Assembly: GCF_900474185.1 (NCBI RefSeq)
Contig: NZ_UCNW01000002.1
Coordinates: 62,001 to 126,000, forward strand
Direction: 5' to 3'
DNA: 64,000 bases
Source of the DNA: Synechococcus sp. UW69
GTDB lineage: Bacteria; Cyanobacteriota; Cyanobacteriia; PCC-6307; Cyanobiaceae
In this document: positions 42,006 through 49,727 of the stretch, one piece after another
Position numbering within the stretch: the stretch's first letter is position 1
How the letters are laid out: the number at the start of each line of letters is the position of its first letter
The notes under the pieces: model-generated
Told to the model about the DNA's origin: nothing
The model's database searches: none
The model's input: only the letters and a program-made list of their open reading frames with translations
Translations under genes and position numbers: made by a program

Positions 42006-42291
42006 TGACCACCCCGTCAGCCACCCGACGCCGTTGGAGCTGCCATGCCGCAAACGCCAGGGTGCTGTTCCCGATCACGGTGAATAGGGCCTGAAGGGTG
42101 ACCAGGCCCCGCAGAGCGTCGCTGTTGTCAAACAAGTGCCATGTGCAGGCTGCCATCGCACTCACCAGGGCCGGAAGCATGGCCCAGGCCATGCCTGACA
42201 GTCCGCGTCGATGCATCAACACGATCGCCACACACCACTCGATCACTGAGGCGACGTGGATCCACCAGGTTCCGAGAGACAACGCGTGCAT
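41995..42291 (-). CDS. DUF2499 (Ycf49-like) membrane protein
   Basis: 98 residues from the ATG at 42291 (MHALSLGTWWIHVASVIEWC). The first helix continues as VAIVLMHRRGLSGMAWAMLP; two more follow (LVSAMAACTWHLFDNSD region and VTLQALFTVIGNSTLAFAAW). This is the Ycf49-like family found in cyanobacteria and some algal plastids, function unknown. Its end overlaps the start of the DUF3593 gene by 11 bases, indicating co-translation of the pair. The frame is open to 42399 but that region belongs to the divergent csaB start. Confidence 0.85.
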   Translation of the reverse strand: MHALSLGTWWIHVASVIEWCVAIVLMHRRGLSGMAWAMLPALVSAMAACTWHLFDNSDALRGLVTLQALFTVIGNSTLAFAAWQLQRRRVADGVVNEL

Positions 42292-42318
42292 AGCCCGAAT
42301 CCTAGGAATCCGTTGATA

Positions 42319-43452
42319 ATGCTTGGAGTGAACAGGCTGCTGCCCGTGGTCCGCCCCGCTGCACCTGTCCTTCTGCTTTGTGGCTACTACGGAGAACACA
42401 ATCTCGGGGACGATGCACTGCTTCAGGTGCTGGTGTCAGCGCTTCCCCAGTCGCAGCAGTTGTTGATCACAGTGCGTGATCCAGTTCCTGTCCTTGCCCT
42501 GGCACCGTCGGCCCTAACCGTTAATCGCCGCTCATTGGTGAGCTGCCTTCGTGCCGCTCTGCGCGCGGATGTGCTGGTTCTTGGGGGCGGCAGCCTGCTT
42601 CAGGACAGCACCAGCTTCAGCAGCCTTGTTTACTACGTGCTTCTGATGGCGGTCGCCCGTATCGGTGGCGCCGAGGTGCTTCTCTGGGGCCAGGGCCTGG
42701 GGCCATTGCAGCGTCGGATCAGTCGGATGCTGGTGCGCGCTGTGTTGCCGTTCTGCAAGGCGGCGAGTTGGCGCGATCAGCGCTCCTTTGAATTGGCTCG
42801 GCGCTGGGCGCGATCGTTACCGATGGTGCTGGCCGCAGATCCGGTCTGGCAGATGCCGGCGCGTCCATGGATCGGTGGCGACGCCATCGTTCTGAGCTGG
42901 CGTCCAACACCACTCCTGGATCACTCGGGCTGGCGTCGGTTGACGGAGGCTTTGGATGCTCTCAGTGCCGAGTTGGCAGCCCCGGTGATCTGGTTGGCGT
43001 TCCATGAGCATCAGGATGCACCGTTGCTGCAGCAACTGAGCGATGCGGGGCTGCTGCCAATGCGTCTGAAGGGGCGCAGCACAACCCTGGTGCCCCAGTC
43101 GCTGGAGGTTGTTTCTGATGTAGTCCAACGGGCACGCCTTGTTCTGCCCATGCGACTGCATGCCTTGATCCTGGCCCGTCTTTCCAACAGTCCGATGGCT
43201 GCTCTTAGCTACGACCCGAAGGTTGAGGCCGCCGCTGCCATGGCGTCCGTGCCTTGCACCCCATTGACCTCCTTGCCTTCTGTGGATGCATTGCTGAATC
43301 TGTGGCGAGCTGAAGTGGATCGTCCGGCGGATCCCAATCAAACGGAAGAATTGCGATGCCAGGCATCGGCTCACAGCGACCTGCTCAAGCGGATGGCAGT
43401 CGACGACCGGAGATCGTATCGAAGCGATGCTCACAATCGCTCGACCAACTGA
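42319..43452 (+). CDS. csaB: Polysaccharide pyruvyl transferase CsaB
   Basis: 377 residues from the ATG at 42319. N-terminal pattern LLLCGYYGEHNLGDDALLQV, then VLVLGGGSLLQDSTSFSSLV and VLLWGQGLGP are typical of CsaB, which adds a pyruvyl ketal to surface polysaccharide to anchor S-layer proteins. C-terminal substrate region: VVLPMRLHALILARLSNSPM and ALSYDPKVEAAA. In marine Synechococcus it probably modifies a cell-wall glycan. The last 68 bases overlap the end of ggtA on the other strand. Confidence 0.92.
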   Translation: MLGVNRLLPVVRPAAPVLLLCGYYGEHNLGDDALLQVLVSALPQSQQLLITVRDPVPVLALAPSALTVNRRSLVSCLRAALRADVLVLGGGSLLQDSTSFSSLVYYVLLMAVARIGGAEVLLWGQGLGPLQRRISRMLVRAVLPFCKAASWRDQRSFELARRWARSLPMVLAADPVWQMPARPWIGGDAIVLSWRPTPLLDHSGWRRLTEALDALSAELAAPVIWLAFHEHQDAPLLQQLSDAGLLPMRLKGRSTTLVPQSLEVVSDVVQRARLVLPMRLHALILARLSNSPMAALSYDPKVEAAAAMASVPCTPLTSLPSVDALLNLWRAEVDRPADPNQTEELRCQASAHSDLLKRMAVDDRRSYRSDAHNRSTN

Positions 43453-44362
43453 TCCGCGGTTCAGCCGCGATCGTCGTTTCTCCGGAGCAGACCATCCGTA
43501 GGTCGCCGCGATCGCAGCGGACCAGAAGCATCTGATTGGCACCGAACCATTCACGGCTGAGGATTGTGCACGGCCAGCCATCGGAATCGAGCCGCAGGTC
43601 GTCCGGTCGGACGCCGATGGTCACGCCGTTCTGAGCTGGCAACAGATTCATCTGCGGGCGGCCGATGAACTGGGCGACGTAGGTGCTGGCCGGCTGCAGA
43701 TAGAGCTCGCGAGGTGTTCCAATCTGTTCGATGCTTCCATTGCGCATCACGGCGATGCGATCCGCCAACGCCATTGCCTCCTGCTGGTCATGGGTGACGT
43801 AGACCACGGGTTGGTCACCACCGATCATCAGACGGCGCAACTGGGGACGCAGGTCCTCACGCAATTGCGCATCCAGATTGCTCATCGGCTCATCCAGCAG
43901 ATAAACCAGTGGATCCCTGAGCAACGCTCTGGCCAGGGCGACCCGTTGGCGCTGTCCGCCGGAGAGTTGTGATGGCCGTTGCTTGGCATATTCCCTGAGC
44001 TGCAGCACCTCCAGAACGCTGCTGATCCGCTTATGGCGGCTGCCGGTGGTGCCACCTCGAATTCTCAAACCCAGTTCGAGGTTTTCCCACACGTTGAGAT
44101 GCGGGAACAGGGCATAGCTTTGAAAGACCATGCCCACCCGGCGCCGTTCGGCGGGAACGTCAACCATCTCGGCATCATTAATGCGAATGGAGCCTTGATC
44201 CGGTTGATCGAGCCCCGCGATTAGACGCAAAGCCGTGCTTTTCCCACAGCCACTGGCACCCAGCAGAGCGACGCATTCCCCATCGGCCACGTTGAGGTCG
44301 AGCTGCTTGAGAACCGGGCGTTCGCCGAAGCTCTTGCTGATGGCCCGTAGTTCCAGTGTCAT
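43385..44362 (-). CDS. ggtA: Glucosylglycerol ABC transporter, ATP-binding protein
   Basis: 325 residues. Walker A GASGCGKST (35-43), signature LSGGQRQRVALARALLRDPL, Walker B VYLLDEPMSNLDAQLRE and VTHDQQEAMALADRI. A C-terminal OB-type regulatory domain is present but short (after about residue 235), as in MalK-type ATPases. Identification as GgtA rests on its place behind ggtD and the ggpS synthase gene in one operon. GgtA drives reuptake of glucosylglycerol, and often sucrose and trehalose, across the inner membrane. The ATG overlaps the ggtD stop (ATGA). Confidence 0.9.
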   Translation of the reverse strand: MTLELRAISKSFGERPVLKQLDLNVADGECVALLGASGCGKSTALRLIAGLDQPDQGSIRINDAEMVDVPAERRRVGMVFQSYALFPHLNVWENLELGLRIRGGTTGSRHKRISSVLEVLQLREYAKQRPSQLSGGQRQRVALARALLRDPLVYLLDEPMSNLDAQLREDLRPQLRRLMIGGDQPVVYVTHDQQEAMALADRIAVMRNGSIEQIGTPRELYLQPASTYVAQFIGRPQMNLLPAQNGVTIGVRPDDLRLDSDGWPCTILSREWFGANQMLLVRCDRGDLRMVCSGETTIAAEPRISWSSDCEHRFDTISGRRLPSA

Positions 44363-45174
44363 CCCTTAATTGCTCCGTTGGTGAGTCCACTGACGATCTG
44401 CCGCTGGAACACCAGCACCAGCACCAGCAGAGGTATGGCACCGAGCACAGTCGCGGCTGCGTAGGTGCCGTAGGGGACCGAATAGGTGGATGATCCCGCA
44501 ATCCGGGCCATCGCCACCGGCAATGTGAGCAGATCGCTGCGGCTTAGCCAGGTGAGGGCCACTGGATACTCGTTCCAGGCAAACAGGAACACCAGGATCG
44601 CTGTGCTGGCGGAGGCTGGTGCAATCAAGGGAAGCAGCACCCAGCGCAGCCGTTGCCAGAGAGACAGACCCTCAAGCTTCGCCGCGTCCTCCAGATCATT
44701 GGGTAGGGCTTCGAAGGCAGCGGTGAGCAGAAGCAGGGCCAGGGGCATCGACAGAGCGCTATAGGGAATGGAAATGGCGATGAGGTTGTTGCCCAGCGAA
44801 AACGTGCGGGCCAGTTCGAGCAGTGCCAGAAACAGCAGCACATAGGGAAACAAGGCGGCTCCCACCACGGCGGCCCGGAGGCTTCCCCTCCATCGAATGG
44901 GGAGTTTCGCCAGTCCGTAGGCGGCCGGGATCGCCAGCACCAAGGTGAGCAGTGTTGTGAGGGAGGCCACCAGGCTGCTGTTGAACAGGTATCTCCAGAA
45001 CGGCGGATCGGTGCTCAGCAGATCCCTGTAGTTGTTCAGCGTCCAGCGGTTCCAGAAGCTCAGTTGTTCGTTGACCAGGGCATCGGCCGTGGTGAATGAA
45101 CTCACCAATTGCCACAGCATCGGGGCGAGGGACCAGACCAGCAGCAGTGCAATCCAGATGGAACGTCGCGTCAT
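44359..45174 (-). CDS. ggtD: Glucosylglycerol ABC transporter permease (MalG-like)
   Basis: 271 residues, six hydrophobic helices starting with IWIALLLVWSLAPMLWQLVS. The EAA loop is DLEDAAKLEGLSLWQRLRWV LLPL-like, the contact with the ATPase. It pairs with the MalF-like GgtC. Start and stop overlap the neighbours by four bases (ATGA) on both sides. The substrate is taken from the operon context. Confidence 0.9.
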   Translation of the reverse strand: MTRRSIWIALLLVWSLAPMLWQLVSSFTTADALVNEQLSFWNRWTLNNYRDLLSTDPPFWRYLFNSSLVASLTTLLTLVLAIPAAYGLAKLPIRWRGSLRAAVVGAALFPYVLLFLALLELARTFSLGNNLIAISIPYSALSMPLALLLLTAAFEALPNDLEDAAKLEGLSLWQRLRWVLLPLIAPASASTAILVFLFAWNEYPVALTWLSRSDLLTLPVAMARIAGSSTYSVPYGTYAAATVLGAIPLLVLVLVFQRQIVSGLTNGAIKG

Positions 45175-46037
45175 CGATCCAGGGGCCTCAACACACCGAA
45201 GGTTTTCAGCACCAGCGTTCCCGCCAGGATCAGGGCTGTGAGCAACAGGAATCCCGCGAGCATCACCGTGGCGCTGTAACCGAAATCAAGGAAGCGCATG
45301 CCGTTGAGATAGGCATAAAGGGCGATGCTTTCTGTGCTGCCGGCAGGACCACCACCGGTCAACACCTGCACCAGATCAAACACCCCGAAGGCCTGGGCCA
45401 AGCGGAACAGAAGGCTCAGCAGGATGTAGGGCAGGAGCAGCGGCAAGGTGACGCGGCGCAGGGCCTGCAGAGGGGTTCCGCCTTCCAGACGGAAGGCGCT
45501 GTAAAGGTCGTCGGGAATGCTTTGGAGCCCAGCCAAAAGGATCAGCGTGATGAAGGGTGTTGTCTTCCAGACATCGGCGAAAACCGTCACCAACCAGGTG
45601 ATCGATGGGGTGGACAACAGATCCAGGGAGTCGAGTCCAAGGGTTCGGGCCAGCACCTCGATTGGGCCGTAAGGAGTGTTGAAGATCCAGCGCCAGCCAA
45701 GGGCCATCATTGTTGTGGGGAGTGCCCAGGGGAGCAGGGTCAGGGCTCGAACGGCGCCTCTGCCACGCCAGCTCTGATGAAGCAGGAGCGCGATGGCCAG
45801 TGCCAATAGCAATTCCATTCCCACGGAGATCAGGGCGAATCGCGCGGTCTGCCCCGCATCCAGCCAGAACCGCTGATCAAACGCCAGCCGCATCCAGTTG
45901 GCTCCGCCGTTGGCCACCGGTTCCAGTCCGGTGAGGACGGAATCAGCGTGGAAGCTCAGCCAGGCGTAACGAAGCATCGGCCAGCCGAAGACGACGGCGA
46001 TCAGCAGTAGGGCTGGAACAGCCAGGAGAACGGTCAT
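45171..46037 (-). CDS. ggtC: Glucosylglycerol ABC transporter permease (MalF-like)
   Basis: 288 residues with six helices (AVPALLLIAVVFGWPMLRYA at the start). The EAA loop reads DLYSAFRLEGGTPLQALRRV and the C-terminal RSATVMLAGFLLLTALILAG-like helix closes the bundle. It forms the channel with GgtD. The ATG overlaps the ggtB stop by ATGA. Confidence 0.9.
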   Translation of the reverse strand: MTVLLAVPALLLIAVVFGWPMLRYAWLSFHADSVLTGLEPVANGGANWMRLAFDQRFWLDAGQTARFALISVGMELLLALAIALLLHQSWRGRGAVRALTLLPWALPTTMMALGWRWIFNTPYGPIEVLARTLGLDSLDLLSTPSITWLVTVFADVWKTTPFITLILLAGLQSIPDDLYSAFRLEGGTPLQALRRVTLPLLLPYILLSLLFRLAQAFGVFDLVQVLTGGGPAGSTESIALYAYLNGMRFLDFGYSATVMLAGFLLLTALILAGTLVLKTFGVLRPLDR

Positions 46038-47299
46038 GGCGTCGCTCCCGCTGCACGAAGCAGGGTCTGGCTTCGCTGCTGACTGGTCGCCATCGCTTCA
46101 TCAGCGGATCCAGTTTCGGTGAACAATCCGTTGAGTTCGCGCTGCACCACATCACTGAGTTGGGCGTAGAGGGGTGTTGGCGGACGCACAACCGCGTGGT
46201 TTAGGGCTACCTGCAGCTCCGGAAGCACAGGGGAACTCTTCAACATCTCCGGATCGCTGAACAAATTCGCTTGGGTGGGTGAGTAGCCGTTGTTGAGAAA
46301 GCGAGCTCGCTGGGAGGCTTCATTGGTGAGGTATCGAATGGCTTCCACCGCCGCCTCCTGATGGGGCGACTGACGCATCAAGCTCAACCCCCAGCTGCCC
46401 AGGGTCGCTCCGGGTCGTTCGCCCGGTTGCGCCACCATCAGGCTGATGCCCACGTTGCCTTTCACATTGCTGTCGTCCTTCTGCAGTTCAGCCCAGGCAT
46501 AGGGCCAGTTCCGCATCAGTGCGGCATCGCCGGATTTGAAGGCTTGAAGCGACTCCGATTCGGCGTAATTGGTGACGGCATAGGGACTGATCCCTTCGTT
46601 GATCAGATCGTTCAACCAGGCTGCAGCCCCTGTTGCCTCAGGCGAATCCAGCTGCATGGTGTTGGTGGTGGTGTCCATCCACTCGCCGCCGAAGCCCTGC
46701 AGCACTTCTAGGAAGTCGCAGCTCAGCCCCTCGTACTGACGCCCCTGCCAGACGAAGCCATTGGCAACGGAGTTGGTCTGGACCAGCTGTCCTGCAACGG
46801 ACATCAACTCGTCTGGTGTTTTCGGTGGCTCTTTCATGAGATCCGTCCGCCAGTAGAGCAGTCCCACATCGGCCACCAAGGGCCAGCGGTAGAGATGGCC
46901 GTCGTAGTCGTTGCCCAGCCGTGCTCCCTCCACCAGCTGTTCCTGGTCGGCCTGATCAAACCAAGGATCCAGGGGTTCCAGCCATCCCGCGGCTGCATAT
47001 TTCGGTAGCCAGGTGACATCCATCAACAGCGCGTCGAAGGGTGCATCCCCGAGCAGAAGGCTGCTGATTGCAAGATCTGAAATCGATTCCGTGTTCAACG
47101 GACCTCGGATCAAATTCAGATGAATCCGGCCGCGATGCTCGCGGTTGAAGGTTTTCACCAGCTCAGCGCTGGCGTCGGTGAAGGAGGAGGGCATGAGGAT
47201 GTTCACCTCTTCCGCCCGGAAGGACGCTGACCCCACCAGGCAGCCGAGGGCCATGACCAGCGCTAAGGCCCCGCTCGCCAGCCAGCGGCGCAGCTTCAC
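46034..47299 (-). CDS. ggtB: Glucosylglycerol ABC transporter, substrate-binding protein
   Basis: 421 residues from a GTG at 47299 that overlaps the ggpS stop (GTGA). A signal sequence (LASGALALVMALGCLVGSAS) contains a possible lipobox Cys. The mature part is a MalE-type bilobed binding protein: VNILMPSSFTDASAELVKTF, LLGDAPFDALLMDVTWLPKY, FVWQGRQYEGLSCDFLEVL and SLMRQSPHQEAAVEAIRYLT. It captures compatible solutes, mainly glucosylglycerol, in the periplasm. Identification comes from the operon with ggpS. Confidence 0.92.
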   Translation of the reverse strand: MKLRRWLASGALALVMALGCLVGSASFRAEEVNILMPSSFTDASAELVKTFNREHRGRIHLNLIRGPLNTESISDLAISSLLLGDAPFDALLMDVTWLPKYAAAGWLEPLDPWFDQADQEQLVEGARLGNDYDGHLYRWPLVADVGLLYWRTDLMKEPPKTPDELMSVAGQLVQTNSVANGFVWQGRQYEGLSCDFLEVLQGFGGEWMDTTTNTMQLDSPEATGAAAWLNDLINEGISPYAVTNYAESESLQAFKSGDAALMRNWPYAWAELQKDDSNVKGNVGISLMVAQPGERPGATLGSWGLSLMRQSPHQEAAVEAIRYLTNEASQRARFLNNGYSPTQANLFSDPEMLKSSPVLPELQVALNHAVVRPPTPLYAQLSDVVQRELNGLFTETGSADEAMATSQQRSQTLLRAAGATP

Positions 47300-48786
47300 T
47301 GGGCGTTTGAGGGCGTCAGACCAGACATTTGTTCATCGGCCCAGTCACGAACGGTGTAGCTCTCCACGGCATCGGTCATGCGACTCATTCGATCGCGTTG
47401 CTCGTCTTCGTCCATTTCCAGCGCCGATTCGATTGCATCGTCCATGCGGCGATTCGAATAGGGGTTGGTCAGAACGGCGCCATCGAGGACAACCGAAGCA
47501 CCGGTGAATTCGGAAAGAACAAGAACACCGCCGCGGTTTCGCCGAGCAGCCGCATATTCCTTGGCTACCAGATTCAGTCCATCGCGCAGCGGTGTGATCC
47601 AGCAGACATCTGCTTGGCAGAACCAGGCAATCATTTCGTCGTAGGGGATCCGACGGGTTGAAAACCGGATCGGGACCCAATCAATTTGGCTGAAGCGTCC
47701 GTTGATCCGCCCCGCCATTTCTTCAATCGAGCGTTGCGTGTCTTCGTAGATTTTCATCCCACTGGCAGCGGCGACGCAGGCGAGCATCAGTACAACTTGC
47801 CCATGCAAATCCTTGCGTCGTTCCAGCAGGCGTTCGAAGGCCAGCAGCAACTCCTCATTGCCCTTCGTGTAATCAACACGACTCGCGGAGAGGATTAGTT
47901 TTCGTCCCTTTTTGGTGTCTTGAACGATCAATTCACCATGGCTTTCAACAGATGGGCTCCAGCACAACTCCTGAATTAGATCAGGAGATGTGCCCACCGG
48001 TGAGCTGAGTAACTGAATGGTACGGCCTTTGTGCTCGAGATGACTGGTGACCGTGCCTTCGGAAAGGGCTGTTCCTACTCCAATGAATTTGCGATCTACT
48101 GAAACTTTTGGACCACGCTTGGCTCCTACAAGTGTGCTGGCGGCACGGGCAAAGTTTTCGGTGTAGCGCGGGATATGGAAACCAACGACATCGCAACAGA
48201 GCAAACTTTCAAGAATTTGCTCACGCCAAGGCAGGATGGCGAAGACATCATTCCCTGGGAAGGGGGTGTGATGGAAAAAGGCAATCTTTAGGTCGGGACG
48301 TTCAGCTCGGATGTAACCGGGAACCAGCCAGAGGTTGTAATCGTGTACCCATACCGTTGCACCCTCGGCAGCCTCGGCACATGCCGCAGAGGCGAATCGT
48401 TTGTTGACCTCTTCAAAGATCTTCCAGTTCGCATTATTAACGTTGAAGTATGTGGGAAATGTGTGCAGGATCGGCCAAAAGCATTCTTTTGACGTGATGT
48501 GATAGAAACTGGAGATCTGCTCGTCTTCTAGAGGGATTCGGCAGAGTGTGAATGGAGATGGATTGTCCATTTCAATCCGTTCTGTGCCTTCATTCGACTG
48601 ATCGTCGACGCGTCTCCAGGCAATCCATGTACCTTTCTCGCAGCTCCGAAAGAGATTGCGAAGGGTAGGAATTATTCCGTTAGGACTTTTCTGGTCGACC
48701 CAAATTCTTGATCCGTTTTTGTCTTTTGATTCGTCAAACGGGGTGCGGTGGTAGAGGATTATGAACGAACTTTGACCCGCACCCAT
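47296..48786 (-). CDS. ggpS: Glucosylglycerol-phosphate synthase
   Basis: 496 residues from the ATG at 48786. A GT20-type enzyme related to trehalose-6-phosphate synthase: FIILYHRTPFDES at the start, VWVHDYNLWLVPGYIR, IAFFHHTPFPGNDVFAILPW, VVGFHIPRYTENF, LSASRVDYTKGNEELLLAFE and PLRDGLNLVAKEYAAA. GgpS joins ADP-glucose and glycerol 3-phosphate to glucosylglycerol phosphate, the main salt-stress solute of moderately halotolerant cyanobacteria. The distinction from a trehalose synthase is supported by the GGxxx-free N-terminus and by the ggt genes that follow. The phosphatase gene is not here. Confidence 0.93.
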   Translation of the reverse strand: MGAGQSSFIILYHRTPFDESKDKNGSRIWVDQKSPNGIIPTLRNLFRSCEKGTWIAWRRVDDQSNEGTERIEMDNPSPFTLCRIPLEDEQISSFYHITSKECFWPILHTFPTYFNVNNANWKIFEEVNKRFASAACAEAAEGATVWVHDYNLWLVPGYIRAERPDLKIAFFHHTPFPGNDVFAILPWREQILESLLCCDVVGFHIPRYTENFARAASTLVGAKRGPKVSVDRKFIGVGTALSEGTVTSHLEHKGRTIQLLSSPVGTSPDLIQELCWSPSVESHGELIVQDTKKGRKLILSASRVDYTKGNEELLLAFERLLERRKDLHGQVVLMLACVAAASGMKIYEDTQRSIEEMAGRINGRFSQIDWVPIRFSTRRIPYDEMIAWFCQADVCWITPLRDGLNLVAKEYAAARRNRGGVLVLSEFTGASVVLDGAVLTNPYSNRRMDDAIESALEMDEDEQRDRMSRMTDAVESYTVRDWADEQMSGLTPSNAQ

Positions 48787-48838
48787 CTATTCGAACAACA
48801 CTTCGTTCGTTCCACCATTCAGCAAAAGCTGTTTTTTG

Positions 48839-49399
48839 TCAAATGGTGGTTTTGTTCTGAAGTGTCGTCAAGGAATCCAGCACTTCCCTGGCGTGACCGT
48901 TTGGTCGAACTGCCACCCAGCGCTCACGTAGAACGCCATCGGGATCGATCAGGAAGGAGTGGCGCAACGAATAGGGCGCCATCCAGGAGCCGTAGGCCTT
49001 GCTCACGGTTCCGTCAGGATCAGAGAGCAGGGGAAAACTCAGCCCTTCGCTTTCACAGAAGGATTCGTGCTCGTCGACACTGTCGGCGCTGATGCCGATG
49101 ACCTCGGCACCGGCCTGAAGAAACTCCGCGTGCAGGCTTTCGAAGCCCCTGGCTTCGATGGTGCAGCCACCGGTGAAGTCTCTTGGGTAGAAATAAACCG
49201 CCAACCAACGACCGCGCAGATCTCCGGTGCTCCAACGGTTACGGTCGGGTTCGGATTGGCTGGATCCGGGCAGATCAAAGTCGGGCACTGTGCTGCCCGT
49301 TTCCAAAACAACACCCCCGAGAGCCGAAGCCCGCGAGGGTGAAAGCGTCAGAGCTGCAAGGAAAAGGCCGGACTTGACTAGTAATTCCCGCCGATTCAC
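48839..49399 (-). CDS. Exported peroxiredoxin (BCP/PrxQ-like)
   Basis: 186 residues from a GTG at 49399. The N-terminus NRRELLVKSGLFLAALTL looks like a twin-arginine export signal, ending near SRASA. The thioredoxin-fold domain has the peroxidatic Cys79 in YPRDFTGGCTIEARGF, i.e. the P-x3-T-x2-C pattern. The usual partner Cys five residues later is missing; Cys115 (ESFCESEG) is the only other one and may resolve. FLIDPDGVLRERWV is at the C-terminus. It reduces peroxides in the periplasm or lumen. It lies 12 bases after rpmB. Confidence 0.9.
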   Translation of the reverse strand: MNRRELLVKSGLFLAALTLSPSRASALGGVVLETGSTVPDFDLPGSSQSEPDRNRWSTGDLRGRWLAVYFYPRDFTGGCTIEARGFESLHAEFLQAGAEVIGISADSVDEHESFCESEGLSFPLLSDPDGTVSKAYGSWMAPYSLRHSFLIDPDGVLRERWVAVRPNGHAREVLDSLTTLQNKTTI

Positions 49400-49411
49400 C
49401 CGTTCAAGATC

Positions 49412-49648
49412 TCAGATCTTGGCCAGGTTAATGCCCAGAGACTTGGCATAGGCGCCGAGGCCTTTCTTCTGGATGGTTTTGAGGGCGCGGGTGGTCACGC
49501 GCAGCTTCACCCAGCGGTTGCCTTCCGCCCACCAGAGGCGCCGCTGCTGCAGGTTGGCCTGCTGCAGCTTCTTGGTGCGGATGTGGGAATGGCTCACGGC
49601 CATGCCGTTGTTGGCGCGAGTACCGGTGAGCTGACACACCCGTGACAT
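49412..49648 (-). CDS. rpmB: 50S ribosomal protein L28
   Basis: 78 residues from the ATG at 49648 ([20 protein letters not shown]). Conserved core: [20 protein letters not shown], then [20 protein letters not shown]. Length and pattern match bacterial and plastid L28, part of the large ribosomal subunit. The 79 bases upstream separate it from htpG. Highly reliable. Confidence 0.97.
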   Translation of the reverse strand: MSRVCQLTGTRANNGMAVSHSHIRTKKLQQANLQQRRLWWAEGNRWVKLRVTTRALKTIQKKGLGAYAKSLGINLAKI

Positions 49649-49727
49649 GACGATGTCCTTCTACTGAGAGGTTGTTTGGAGCTGAATTAACAGTTCCAAA
49701 CGACCAAGTTAGCAAAAGGTCTTCACC

